NCBI GenBank assembly: GCA_029783825.1
Contig: JAREIK010002254.1
Coordinates: 1,581,169-1,645,168 of the forward strand
From: Sapria himalayana
Lineage: Eukaryota > Streptophyta > Magnoliopsida > Malpighiales > Rafflesiaceae
Reading direction: 5' to 3'
Length of the DNA stretch: 64,000 bases
Of this stretch, positions 12,770 to 24,215 are shown in pieces (position 1 is the first letter of the stretch; each line of letters begins with the position of its first letter). Below the pieces are notes generated by a model. That model ran no database searches and had not been told where the DNA came from. It was given only the letters and a program-made list of their open reading frames with translations. The position numbers and the translations under genes are program-made.

Positions 12770-13850
12770 TTAAAATTTATTTTAATATTTGTGACCATAT
12801 GATGAAGTGAGGTTTTGTCTTTGTGGAGTCGGTTTCAATCCATGTTTATCCACTTAAATCATTAATTAATAATTTTAAAATCATTTCTAAAATTAAAAAA
12901 ATCAGATTTTTTTAAATTTATTTAATTTCAGAGGATAAAATTGGTTCAATGAATTTCAGAGGATAAGATTCGTTTAATGAATTTCAGTGCACCAAAATTT
13001 AATTAATTTTAAATTTGGTTTACTATTTTTAAATTATAAAAAGTTAAAGTCCTTTTTTTTCAAATTATTTTAATTTGGTGTCCAAATACATAAATCACCC
13101 TTGATTTAGCCCATCTCTCATTTAACATGCATGTAACATCACCTTCCATTTAACTATTTTATTTTATTTCATTATTGTGAAACACTCATAAACTATAACT
13201 ACAATTAAAACCAAATTATTTTGTATTCTTCCAACACACAATAAATAAAATACTAAATTTTAATGATTAGAATAAAATTAAATTAAATTTTAAATTAAAC
13301 CATATATAATCTTAACTAAATTATTTAATCAATCTAATTTTTCCTAATCGATTTAACTGAGTCGATATGTCCAACATGAGTGGTATAACTAGTAAATCCA
13401 TCTTGATTTTTCATTTAAAATTAATTTCTTGTTAATTTCAATATCAATTGGGAAAAAATAATTTCATAATTAACATATGAATTTTCTTCCATAATATAGT
13501 TCAACTCATTTCAAAAAATTATTTTCTTTATATCATAGTTGAGTATATATCTTACAAAATTGATATCAAATTAGAAATTGAAAAGAAAATGAAAGATTAT
13601 TCTTCATAATATTAATTTGGGCAATGCCATAGTGTTTTATGTGCCTATGTACTTTTAAATAGTGTTTTAAGTTAAAGTATATTAATTACTGTGAGTATAG
13701 TACTTATTAAGTTAAAAATACGAATAAATTAAAGATCATTCCATTATGTACTATCTAGATGAACTAACCTTAAAACAATAGCAGAGTAAAGCAAAATGTC
13801 TTACCTAGAAGTTTTATTATGGGGTGAGAGTTGTGTGTTGGCTGTAGTAG
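12770..13850. other. AT-rich intergenic sequence, nothing recognised
   Basis: About 1.1 kb of AT-rich DNA with a short near-duplicate 'ttcagaggataa(a/g)att' at 12928 and 12957. No coding sequence, structural RNA or transposon end was recognised here. Confidence 0.6.
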
Positions 13851-14340
13851 ATAGTTATAGGTATATCACATGGTACACACAAGTGGGAGAGACTCAAATA
13901 GTGGTGACAACCCTGTGAATCTTTTCTACTTGTATGACCTTTATAAATGAAATTCTTGAGAAGACATATGTTTAATTATCAAAAGTTTAACACTCATGAA
14001 GGCGAAAGCATAAATAAATTTAGTATCATACAATGTCAAGTTATTGAAATAATTTGACATTGAAGAATAAAAGTACATACTCAAAGAAATCATCAAAAGG
14101 TAGTTATTATATTGTGTAAAATAATTAGGCATGATAATAACTATTATACAAATCAACATGTTGTTTTGGTATTGAAATACTGAGTGAACAACCATGAGGG
14201 GATCATTCTTTATAGTGACATTGCAATAAATGAAAACTACCTTGTATGCCAAGAGGGAACAAGAGTTTTTTCATACTAATATACCTTTTTGTCTAATAAC
14301 CAAACATAATATGAACGAATTACAAGAACCATCATGACAC
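13850..14340. repeat. Dispersed repeat, copy 1
   Basis: This aligns by eye with 19200-19655 in the same orientation. Shared blocks include 'gaaagcataaa', 'tacatactcaaa', 'gaaatactgag...caac' followed by 'gatcattctt(t/g)atagt', and 'aaacataatat'. The family resembles LTR or LTR-adjacent sequence of a plant retrotransposon, but this is not proven. The 103-codon open stretch on the minus strand (14252-13941) has no recognisable domain and is probably not a gene. Confidence 0.5.
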
Positions 14341-15630
14341 CCTAGTATGTGTGCCAATCTTAGAGTCTAGGTATATTTTCTTAGATCAAGTATATCTATT
14401 CAATTCATATAGTCATTAGTTCATTTTTGATCGACATAACTATCAAATAATTTTTATCGGATCAATATCAAGACAATTATCTATTTTATTACTTGTATGA
14501 CCTACATATTTATAGAGAAATGTTAGCCAAGACATCCTCGCTCAACTAGGTTTTGTGTTTATGTCAAGTAACTGTGAGATTTGACACGCTCACAAAGTCG
14601 CTACACCTATGCATGAAAATAGGTTGCCCTTATATTTAAACCAAACTTATGACATGATCACTTTGGCAAAAAAGAAGTTAACACTAAAGTAAAACTTGAT
14701 CATTAGGGTAAAACTTAGATTTTATTAGTCATGATTGAAATATAAGACTCGATTAATTGTGATTTGTGAAAGATTTTAACAAGAACAGAGGCATTGATTT
14801 TGAAGAAATTTTCTTTAATAGCATGATAATGTCTTCTATCCGAATTATTCTAAGTATGCTTGCTAGCTTTTATACTTAATGCACATGGCTTTCACTTCAA
14901 CATGAGATTTAATAGATGTTAATATCTTGATAGTCTTATCTCTAAAAATTAAAAAGATTATGTCTGATGAATCTCAAACTTGATATTTAGTGTCATTGGA
15001 CAAAAATATTTGTTATTGTATCAAGATATGATCTTCATTATATTCATGTAATATATATTTTCATAATAATTAGTTATTTTTATATTCTTTTTTCACAAAT
15101 AAATTTTATTTTGAAATTTTTATGAGATTTAGTGAAGTGAAGTTTATGTTTTGTTGTATATTTAATAATTTTGGCTTTGCGTGCTTTTGTATACAACCTA
15201 TGATGAAAATTATTGTTCTAGGCCAAGAATAAAATATCATGTATTAACTTTTATTTTGAATTATTATAGTTTTTGTTAAACTTGAATTATTTATGTGTGT
15301 TTTAATGATATTATTTTTGATATTTATTACCTAGTGAGATAAGACCTAATACTTAAGGATAAATTGATGGTCAAAAAATAACCAATATGAAAAATGGTGA
15401 ATATTAATAATTTTATCTCCTAATTTTATAGTTGTCTTGTTTATACGAGTCCACTCAAAAAATCAAGTTTTATTCTTATCTTTAATTTTATTATTTATTT
15501 TTAAAATTCCAGTGTTGTTCTTAAAGAGCCTACATCGCAAGGTTTTTGTAAAATGTGATATATAAAGTAAGGTGCATTTTATTTTGCATATAATTTTATA
15601 TAAAATCATGAATAATGTTGGATTTTATTT
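14340..15630. other. Intergenic sequence, nothing recognised
   Basis: About 1.3 kb without a supportable gene. Open frames are short and AT-driven. The text at 14560-14620 (GACACGCTCACAAAGTC) recurs at 51032-51048, next to a copia remnant, so part of this stretch may be old copia sequence. Confidence 0.5.
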
Positions 15631-15631
15631 T

Positions 15632-16125
15632 GGCAGCAGGCAGCGGTGACAGCAGGCAGCGGTGGTAGCGGCGGCAGCTACAAAGGTGGTATCAGCGACA
15701 GCACCGACTGTAGTGGCATCAAAGGCTACATTGGCGATGGCAGCGGTGGTAGCGGTGGCGATGGTATCAGTGGCAGCGGTGGCCGCAGCGGCAACCGCTG
15801 CTACATCCAGCGGCGACAACCATCGCAGTGGCCAGCGGTGGCAGCGGATAAGTGGCGGTAGTGGCTCAGCGGTGGTGGTAGTGGCGACGGCTGCATATGT
15901 GGTAGCTGCGGCAGCATAGGCAGCGGCGGTAGCAGCAACGACTACATAGGCGACAGTGGCGACGACGGTGGCAGCAGAGGCAATGGCAGCGGCAACGACA
16001 ACAACATTGGTAGCGGTAGCAGCGGCGACAGCAGGGGCACTAGAGGCGATGGCGGCAGTGGCATTAGTAGTGGCAACGACAGCAAAAGTAGCGGCAGGAG
16101 CAGCTGGGCTAGTGGGAGCGACAGT
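15632..16125. repeat. GC-rich (GGC/AGC/GGT)n trinucleotide tract in CACTA copy A
   Basis: This is a degenerate trinucleotide tract made of GGCAGC, GGTAGC, GGCGAC and similar units. It opens reading frames on both strands that encode Ala-, Gly-, Ser- or Pro-Leu-rich low-complexity strings. These frames are artefacts of the repeat, because the homologous tracts at 52430-52790 and 53560-53705 do not preserve any protein. Confidence 0.85.
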
Positions 16126-17204
16126 GAAAAATGCGGTATATACGTATATATAAAATTAGTATATATATATATACTACAATATTTTATGTACATATATACC
16201 GAGTATATTTCTACTAAGTAAATATGTACACATAATACTACTATTATTATGTACATATATTGCAGTAATATATGTACGAATGAAATGCTAGAATATATTT
16301 AAATATATACTGTCGGATTATATATTTATCAAAACATAACTTTTTTTTTATTTTAATTTGACTGAGTGGTTTAAATTTCTTACAGATATGATACTGCTTT
16401 GTTCCTCATACAAAGCTTGTATAATTAATGGGATTTTTCACTAGATATTACGAGCCGTAACTCAGACAACTTTGTCACAGTAGAAAAATTGTGATCAAAG
16501 GAGCAGGGGGAGAGAAAGCAATGTAAATAAATGGATGAATTATACTTTATGCACTGTTGGTAGATACATTGATGAATAAAATATAATAAAATTTTGTTAC
16601 TTTTTTGTTTCAATTATCTAAAATATTGAATTAGAATATGTTATTAAATGATTTTATTTTTTGTTTATTAAATTATTTAATTTTATCATTTATAGTTTAA
16701 TTTTTTATTCAATCTGATATAAAAATATTAAATTATTCAATTAAAAATTTTTAAAATAAATTAAATTCTGAAAATAGTTTTGAAATTTAAAATAGCTAAT
16801 GAAAAATTCATTGCTAAATTAGCTAGGGAAAAATCCCTAGCTAATTTATCTAGGGAAATTTTTATTTTAACAACAGTTTTTTTCGTCGCTAAATTTATTT
16901 AGCTATGAACTATTTCTGTGACTAAAATTTTGCTACCATCACTTTAGTTTTGGAATCTTACATTGTTATTTTCGTTTAGCGATGGAAAATATTATTTAAC
17001 TTGCTAATTTAGCTAGAAAATTTATCGTTTTTACCAAGGAATATTTCTGTCGCTAAATTTTTAGCTAGGGGCACTTTATTTTACTAAATTTTAGCAAGGT
17101 ACACTTTAGAATGGAACTGATCAGCCATCAGTATATTCCGTTTAGCGATGTAAAATGCCCATTTAGCTATGAAATTATCCCTAGCTATGAGATTTTTCTT
17201 GTAG
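15632..17204 (+). mobile_element. CACTA-type transposon end fragment (copy A)
   Basis: The right edge, GAGATTTTTCTTGTAG at 17189-17204, is the inverted match of the CACTACAAGAAAAATCTC terminus at 51301-51318, with the last two bases lost into an AT microsatellite. Next to it (16796-17204) lie many short subterminal repeats of the type 'gctaggga', 'tagcgatg' and 'tcgctaaa' in both orientations. Further in come the AT-rich block 16130-16780 and the GC-rich tract 15632-16125. The same order occurs in the opposite orientation at 51301-52800. Such ends with dense subterminal motifs are the binding platform for the TnpA-type protein in CACTA elements. The internal part is missing, so the copy cannot move on its own. 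Confidence 0.75.
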
Positions 17205-17270
17205 ATATATATATATATATATATATTTATTTATTTATTTATTTATTTATATTTATTTATTTATATATTC
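17205..17270. repeat. Microsatellite (AT)n then (TTTA)n at the CACTA terminus
   Basis: An AT run begins exactly where the terminal inverted repeat should end and is followed by about ten TTTA units. It has erased the expected 3-bp target duplication. Confidence 0.9.
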
Positions 17271-18770
17271 ATTATTTATGTTTATATATTTTAGTTGTTT
17301 ATGTTTAAATATATACAAATACATAAAATAAATAATATCATAATAGCATTGGTTATTATGATATGATTAGAAATTTTATTTAAATTTTTTATTATTCTGT
17401 AACCATTTCATTTGTAGACAAATTTGGTTTTATAATTTTCAGTTTACAATAACAATATTATTTTGCGTTTAAGTTTTTTTTTTTTTTAAATTATTATTTT
17501 TTAAATATTTTGCTCTAAAAACTTTAACAGCAATGATTTTGATTTGAGCGATGTGATAGATCCACTATCTCTAATGCTTTGATTGTCGAGATAGGATTGT
17601 TTTGACCACTTTAAGCACCTACACACATACATATTTCTGTTTTAAAAGAGCAAGAATCATGTTTTAGTCTTCAAGACTTTTTCCATAGCTCTGAATTCAA
17701 GCATAGTATCTATTGCTGTAATATATTGATATTATTTTTTTTAGTCAGATGAATATTTGTTAAGGAGTGTTGAACACTTTTACGATGTCATTGCCATGCA
17801 GTTCTTACGCTGACGAGTAATGTGTAAATGACTAAAGATGTTATTTTCGATCTTACTGATTTATTTAAAGGCAATAACTATATTGCTAATCAAATATCTT
17901 GTATTATGAAACAGTAATTATTATTTATAATTGTTCCATCGAGTTACAGTCATCGTCGAAAATGCAGAGGTGGATTGTCCTGTGTCTTTCGAAATTTTTC
18001 TAGAGGGACACTTATTTAGTTTAAGTAATTATCATCCCCTTGTGCGCTGCTGAAACCAACGTGTTGTTCCATGAATGATTGATTAGTACTCTTTCTACCC
18101 GAAGCTAAAGATCATATTGCTCGATTGATCTGTAGGTTCAAAAAACTATCCCCCTCGATTCTCTCTCTTCAAACTCTATTTTTTTAAATCTTGTTTCTTG
18201 ATTTTTATTATTTTTTTGAACTATTAATGCATTAAACTTATAATTATATGATACGTTATATGATATTGATTTGATTTTGAATGATAAATTAAAATTTAGA
18301 AAATTCCCAAATTAATTATAATTATTTTTGTGATATCATCTGCTAATTTTTTGATTTTTTTTTTGAAAAAATAAATACCTAGTTTCTTATTTTAAACCGA
18401 ATGTTGATATTTTACATTATATTATGATACAATGATATGTGTCTCTATGTGTGTGTGTGATATTAGTTTCCAGAGTTAATGTTAGTAAAAATATTTCATA
18501 AGTGATGAAAAAAAAATTGATATCAACAATATAATATTTATTACATCATAGATTAAAAAATCCAACATTAACATGAGGTAACAATATAAAATATTATTTT
18601 TAAATGTTAAGCATATTTAATGAAAAAAATATGTCCCTTGGTTTTTACATTTAGTTTATATTTTGTGTACATGCTAATATACACTTAATTGTATTCTCAA
18701 GCAGTCATAGCTATCATTGCTATTTTACAAAAAAATTATTAAACTGAGCTTGACAAAATTTAGCTTCAAA
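17270..18770. other. Intergenic sequence without recognised elements
   Basis: About 1.5 kb. The part 17520-18180 is less biased and lacks similarity to the surrounding repeats, with a CT-rich patch at 18155-18180 such as occurs in plant leader sequences. No open frame of useful length follows, so no gene can be called. Confidence 0.5.
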
Positions 18771-18930
18771 TGAGATATCAAATGGAATATGACATGTTAT
18801 GCATGCCATGGTATCAATCTCATGCCTTGCAAAGCAAGGTGCAAGGGCTACCTAGGCCATGCATGGCTCATTTGGCCTGCAAAATGTTAGGCTGTATTGA
18901 GTCATGTTGGGTTGTACTAGGCTATGTTGG
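18771..18930. mobile_element. Possible hAT-type terminus and subterminal region
   Basis: The start TGAGATATCAAATGGAAT resembles the hAT-type end found inverted at 40769-40785 (AAGGTATCAAATGGGA when reversed). It is followed by a moderately GC-rich stretch with 'gccatgcatggctcatttggc' character, also seen near 29580-29705. No partner end was found, so this is a weak call. Confidence 0.3.
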
Positions 18931-19199
18931 GTTGTATGTGTGTCTTGTTAGTTCATGTTTTTGTGTTAATTTTGTGATTTGGATATTGATGAATATGTTG
19001 TCAACTTGACACATGATCATAAGTATGTCATGGGACACACTTATGTATGAAAAAGTGATAATTCTTTTAACTGTAACATGAGATAAATTTGTAAAAATAT
19101 AATAATGAGATAGGTTTAATCTTGGTAGAATAGTAATTATGAAACCCAATATACAAACATACTTATGGCTATTCAATTGGTACAATTTCTAGAAATATT

Positions 19200-19655
19200 A
19201 AATCTTGAATAATGTAAAGGGATGTAAAATGGATACACATGAGGAGATAATCCATATAGTCATGACAATCTTTAGATTCAATTTCTTTGTGATTTTCATA
19301 AATGACATTAATGGAAAGATGTATGTTAATTTTTGACTATGGTTCTTACGAAATCGAAAGCATAAAAATATTTATTATCATATTATCTCACATTTTTTAA
19401 GATATTAAAATTTAGAGAATATGAGTGCATACTCAAAACAATCAAGTATAGTTTATGTTTTGACTAAAAAGAATAGATATATAAATGACTTGTGAAAGAA
19501 ATAATATATAACTTTGTGGCGAAATATTGAGAGTACAACTATAAGATGATCATTCTTGATAGTTTCTGTTTAGGATGACAAACATCTTCTATGGCAAAAG
19601 TATATAGGGATATTTCAACATTTGTCTATCCTTCATCTAACAAACAAATATAATA
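19200..19655. repeat. Dispersed repeat, copy 2
   Basis: This is the counterpart of 13850-14340. It ends exactly where the hAT-like terminus TAGAGGTTT begins at 19656, as if that transposon had landed in it. In copy 1 the sequence continues past the corresponding point. Confidence 0.5.
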
Positions 19656-19664
19656 TAGAGGTTT

Positions 19665-19988
19665 TGTTGTTTTAGAATAACTATTCCATGTTTAAAACAA
19701 GGAATTCTCAAGAAAAGAAGCACAGAACAGAGAAGAAGGAGAAGTGCAGAAGAGAAGAAGGAGAGGAGAGAATCGTGCAGCAGGAAACCAAAATCAAAAC
19801 ACTTAGTAAAAAATTGTTCAGCCAGCAGCTAAGTCAAAAAAACAAACAGCTTTTATATCCATCCGATAATTAAAACAAAAACAATTAATTAAAGAAATAC
19901 TTTACAGCAATAAATTGATAATTGCTCATTAAGGGCATAGTGATAATTTCACTCTAATCGGCTCAACTTAACGAATAGCCCGTCAACA
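19665..19988 (-). repeat. 3' LTR of the complete copia element
   Basis: It runs from TGTTGTTTTAGAATAAC to CCCGTCAACA, 324 bp. It carries the poly-purine GAAGAAGGAGAAG stretch shared with the other LTR. Differences from the right LTR are mostly transitions. Confidence 0.95.
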
Positions 19989-20273
19989 ATCCCCCCCATT
20001 CGATGTAGTTGAGGTCAGACCAAGCTTTTCTCTCAAATAGACAAGCTTTTCTCTCGGTAGGGACTTCGTACATATATCGGCTACTTGTTCTTTAGTCCTG
20101 CAAAAAACCAATTTAACTTCATTAGATTCAATTGCATCCTTAATGAAGTGATATTTCAAACCTATGTGTTTAGTTCGACTATGCATTACCATATCACTTA
20201 CAATAGATATAGTCGATTGATTATCACACAGAATTTTTGTTGGATGTTTTTGAAATTTATCTAAGTCACCCTA
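19983..20273 (-). pseudogene. Copia RNase H, C-terminal part
   Basis: After the amber stop at 20273-20271 the same frame continues through LCDNQSTISIVSD, HSRTKHIGLKYHFIKD, VKLVFCRTKEQVADICTKSLP and REKLVYLREKLGL, the standard end of copia RNase H. The stop codon of the polyprotein lies just inside the 3' LTR at 19983-19985. It is in frame with all upstream pieces. Confidence 0.92.
19989..20001 (-). other. Polypurine tract of the copia element
   Basis: ATCCCCCCCATT on the plus strand is AATGGGGGGGAT on the element strand, directly inside the 3' LTR. This is the expected place for the polypurine tract that primes plus-strand DNA synthesis. Confidence 0.9.
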
Positions 20274-21419
20274 TAATTTTCTAAGCCATAAGGCTTGAGA
20301 GGTTGCAACTGAAGCTGAAACATATTCAGCTTCAATAGTGGACAGGGCTATGGTTGATTGTTTCTTGGACTGCCAAGAAACAGCCACAGTTCCTAAATTA
20401 AACACATATCCAGAGGTACTTTTGTAATCCTCTGGATTTCCTCCCCAATCACTATCACAATAACCAATGATTTCTGTATGGTTAATTTTGTGATATTTCA
20501 GACCTAAGTTAAGTGTACCTTTAAGATATCTCAATATCCGTTTGGCAGCACTTAAGTGTATATAATTCGGACAATGCATAAAACGTGACAACAAGTGAAC
20601 AGAATATATAATATCGGGTCTGGTTGTTGATGCATACAGCAAGCTCCCAATTAAGATTCTGTATATTTTCTCATTTACAGGTTTACCTTTAGCTGAAAGT
20701 AATTTCTGATTTGCTTCTAAAGGGGTAGATATAGGCTTGCAGTCACTCATTCCAAAATTTTTCAATAATTGTTTAATGTATGTAGTTTGAGAAATGGACA
20801 CACCACTTGTGTCTTGAGTTATTTCAAGTCCTGAGAATTGTTTTAGGTTTCCTAGGTCAGACATCTCATATTTAATTTCCATTTCTCTCCTAAAGTTATT
20901 TATCAATTCAGTTTTATTACTTGTAAAAATAATATCATTGACATATAAAGAAACAATTAAAATTCCAGAATGATTATCTCTTTTAATATAGAGTGTAGGC
21001 TCACTCTTACTTCTACTAGATCCTTGATTCAGAAAGTATGAGTTGATTTGTTGATACCAAGCATGAGGAGCTTGTTTCAACCCATAAAAAGCCTTATTTA
21101 ATTTATAAACACAGTGTTCACTCCCCTTTTTTACAAACCCTGGGGGTTGTTCTACATATATCTCTTCCTTAAGTTTTCCATTTAGAAAGGCAGATTTAAT
21201 GTCTAATTGGAATAAATTCCATCCTTTCTGTCCAGCTAAGGCTATTAAAAGCCTTATGGTTTCTATCCTTGCTACTGGAGCAAAAGTTTCATGGTAGTCT
21301 AATCCGGGTTTTTGTGAGTAACCTTTAGCTACCAATCGAGCCTTGTATATAGGCTGATTTGAGTTTGATTTAATTTTAATCCTATAAATCCACTTAACAC
21401 CTATACTATATTTATTTTA
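20271..21419 (-). pseudogene. Copia reverse transcriptase and RNase H
   Basis: The 354-codon open piece starting at 21335 covers RT and most of RNase H. RT would copy the element RNA into DNA inside virus-like particles. Visible blocks are ARLVAKGYSQKPGLDY just before and at the start, FQLDIKSAFLNG with the first catalytic Asp (about residue 45), YGLKQAPHAWY, and the catalytic box LYVNDIIF at residues 130-137, where the usual YVDD reads YVND (codon AAT at 20939-20937). The RNase H part shows YCDSDWGGNPEDYKSTSGY and SKKQSTIALSTIEAEY. Codons upstream of 21335 to the stop at 21419-21417 are in the same frame and hold the GVKWIYR block. The Asp to Asn change in the active site would by itself abolish catalysis. 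Confidence 0.95.
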
Positions 21420-21947
21420 GGGTAAGTACACTAAGGTCCAAGTGTTATTTTTCTCAATGACAGACATTTCTGTCTGCATCGCTTTGAACCAGAATTGATG
21501 TTTTATAGCCTCTTCATAGTTGAGTGACTCAACTGAGGCGTAATTACATCTCTGGTAAATGTCTGACAAGTCTTTATACTTTACAGGGGTTATTTTATTA
21601 AGTTTAGTCACGGATTCAGATTTAGGTGATGAACAATTACTATACTTAGAAATAGACTTGGAATTATATTGAGAATCATATTCAGAAAAAGAATCAGAAT
21701 CAGAAATAAACTCAGAAGAAAAAGTAGAGGGTGAGCTGAAATCGTACCTTGGAGCGCTTATTAATTTATTGCTGGTTGCAGTAGCTTCTATGCAACCATT
21801 TTTGGTTCCAGAGTTTGCTTCAATAAAATTTTCAGCCCACTTAATATTTTCATCAATTACAATGTCTCTACTCACCAGAAATGACTTGGTTTCTGGTGAA
21901 TACAGTCTGTAACCCTTGGATTACAGACTGTAACCTACTAAAATTCA
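21417..21947 (-). pseudogene. Copia integrase C-terminal and linker region
   Basis: Between the opal stop at 21947-21945 and the ochre stop at 21419-21417 the polyprotein frame continues, with a further ochre stop at 21923-21921. It reads the ILVGYS and SKGYRLYSPETK blocks that follow the copia integrase core, then RDIVIDENI, a Ser-rich linker of variable type, and finally QFWFKAMQTEMSVIEKNNTW, the lead-in to RT. All three stops are single-codon changes. The pattern CAA to TAA and CAG to TAG would fit cytosine deamination, but the ancestral codons are inferred. Confidence 0.9.
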
Positions 21948-23189
21948 CTTTAGACTCTTAGAGTCTAATTTGGTTCTTTTTGCACTTGGTATATGGGAGT
22001 AACAAACACTTTTGAATACCTTTAAGTGTTTAACATTAGGTTTCCTTCCAGTCCAGGCTTGCACTGGAGTTAAGTTTTCCAGTGCTTTGGTTGGGCACCT
22101 ATTGAGTAGGTACACTGATGTGTTCACTGCCTCTGCCCAAAATGTTTTTGGTAAGTCTTTCTGATTTAAAAGTGATCTGGCCATTTCCATTATAGTTCTA
22201 TTTTTCCTCTCCACAACTCCATTCTGTTGTGGTGAGTAGGTAGTGCTAAGCTGCCTGGCTATTCCTTTGGATTCACAGAAGTTTGTGAATTTTTGAGAGA
22301 GGAACTCACCTCCTCTGTCTGTTCTAAGTGACTTAACACTTAGTCTAGATTGTCTTTCGACAAGTGGTAAGAGTTTCTTGAAGCATTCAAGTGCTTCAGA
22401 CTTGTGCTTCAAGAAGAATACCCATATATATCTCGTGCAATCATCTATAAACAATAAGAAATAACTACTGCTGCCTAGAGATTTTACTGACATAGGACCA
22501 CATATGTCAGCATGCAGTAGTTCCAATAGTTTGGAAGCTTTCCAGGCAGAGTGTTTTGGAAAGCTCTTTCTGGATTGTTTTCCCAGTGAGCACTCTTCAC
22601 AGACAGAGGTAGGCAGTGATAGGTTTGAAGGCACTCCATTTACTAAATTATTTTGAAAAATGTTTTTTAGGTCTAAATAGTTTAAATGCCCAAACCTTCT
22701 GTGCCATAAAGAAGCTACAGATTGGACATTCATTGAGAATGCCTTATCTGTTTTCTCAGCAAATGTCAGTGGAAAACTTCTTCCACTTGACATTTTTACT
22801 ATCCAAGAGGGTTGATTACTGCCTTGATCAAAAATTTCACACGTTTTATTTTCAAATGATAGTTTATAATCCTTTTCAATTAACTGACCAACACTTAGTA
22901 AATTCTGGTCCAAGGCACGAACCAGAAGTACATCCTTTATGAATTTTGTTCCAGAGCAGGTGGGTACTGCCACTCTGCCCTTGGCTTGTGCCTGAACTAG
23001 TTCACCATTGCCCAGTTTGACTTGTGAGTTTACCACTGGAAGTAAATCCACAAATATTTCTTTATTTCCAGACATGTGGTTTGAGCAGCCACTGTCCAGA
23101 AACCAGGTGTTTATTGAATGTGTATTTTCTGTTTCATTTGCATAAAACAGATGTTCTACAGAAGTTACTCGTTCTGTAAAACCAGCACT
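21945..23189 (-). pseudogene. Copia protease and integrase
   Basis: From just after the gag amber stop, the frame runs into the protease site FLDSGCSNHMSG near 23100-23065 (catalytic DSG) and the VKLGNGELVQA and DVLLVRALDQNLLSVGQL blocks. The integrase zinc-binding part has HRRFGH (HX4H) and CEEC (CX2C). The core has LLHADICGPM, LRTDRGGEF and SPQQNGVVERKNRTI, giving the D, D and E positions, followed by FWAEAVNTSVYLLNRCPT and PVQAWTGRKPNVKHLKVF. The 376-codon piece from 23075 is intact in itself. Protease would cut the polyprotein and integrase would insert the cDNA. Confidence 0.95.
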
Positions 23190-24215
23190 CTATTTAGAGA
23201 TGCTCTTACAGTTCTTAGAACTGTGCCCAAACCTCTTATAGTTTTGGCATTGGTTCTGTTTTCGAAACCAACACTTTGTCGCAGTGTGGTTTAATCTCTT
23301 GCATATATTGCAGGAGATAGATTGTTCATTAGATGAGTCAATTGAGAGAGTGGAAGTAGAGCATGTTTTAATTTTATTTTTGTTTTTATTTTTAAACTCA
23401 TACCTTTGTGTATTTTTCTTACTCCTCATGTCTTTGTATTGTACTTCGGCCTTATTGGAGCTTTCTTCCCATCTTGACTGCATTGCAGTCTCTCCAGAGC
23501 TTTCTGCCCTCTTCAGTAATCGACTTTCATAAGACTTTATAGAACTCAGAACTTGCTGGATGGAGAGTTTTGACAAATCTTTGGGTTCCTCTATCACTGC
23601 CACAATGGCATCAAACTTATCAGGCATACAGATAAGTAGTTTTTCAACTAAACGAGTCTCAGAGACATTTTCTCCATGAATCTTAAGTTGATTAACTATA
23701 TCAAGAAACTGAGTTGAAAACTCAGTAAGAGAATCTGAGTTTTTCATACTCAGATTCTCGAAATCTTTTCTCAAGGAGTGCAGAAGAGCTCCTCGAGCCT
23801 TCTTATCTCCTTGGTATTCCTCGATTAGGAGGTCCCAAGCCTCCTTGGCTTGAGTACATCCAAGTAATCGAGGGAATATTGCATTACTTATACCCTGTTG
23901 GATGAAAAGCAATGCCTTAGCATTTAATTTCCGTAATTCCTTCACTTGCAACAATTCTTTACCTTCCAAAATAGAGAAATTAGGGGCTTCTACATATCCA
24001 GAAACCACAATTTCCCATATATCTTGGGAGATAAATAATGTTCGCATTTTGACAAGCCAATAGTCAAAATTTTTACCATCAAACAAGGGAATAGGAATCG
24101 AACCCGAGTTTGATAGAGTTTTGAACTTTTGAAAACATAATAATCTTAAGGACAGCTTGAAAAAATTTGAACAGAATGTTAGGGTTTTGTAAAAATAGGT
24201 TTTAAAAAACCACAA
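23190..24215 (-). pseudogene. Copia Gag with zinc knuckle, ending at an amber codon
   Basis: The 341-codon open piece encodes Gag, the capsid and RNA-binding part. Conserved sequence starts near residue 40 (IPIPLFDGKNFDYW), so the first 39 residues may be leader read-through and the true start could be lost. Further blocks include QDIWEIVVSGY, GCTQAKEAWDLL, and LVEKLLICMPDKFD. A CX2CX4HX4C zinc knuckle lies at residues 302-315; a second, at 323-336, has Tyr in place of its second Cys. The frame ends with TAG at 23192-23190, and the protease follows in the same frame. Confidence 0.94.

Noticed and set aside
13941..14252. 103-codon open frame on the minus strand
   Set aside because: No recognisable domain, AT-driven composition, and it lies within a dispersed repeat whose second copy does not keep the frame open.
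15625..15919. Ala/Gly-rich open frames on both strands
   Set aside because: All derive from the GC-rich trinucleotide repeat of CACTA copy A.
22616..22942. 108-codon plus-strand open frame
   Set aside because: It is the antisense shadow of the copia integrase, which has clear catalytic motifs on the minus strand.
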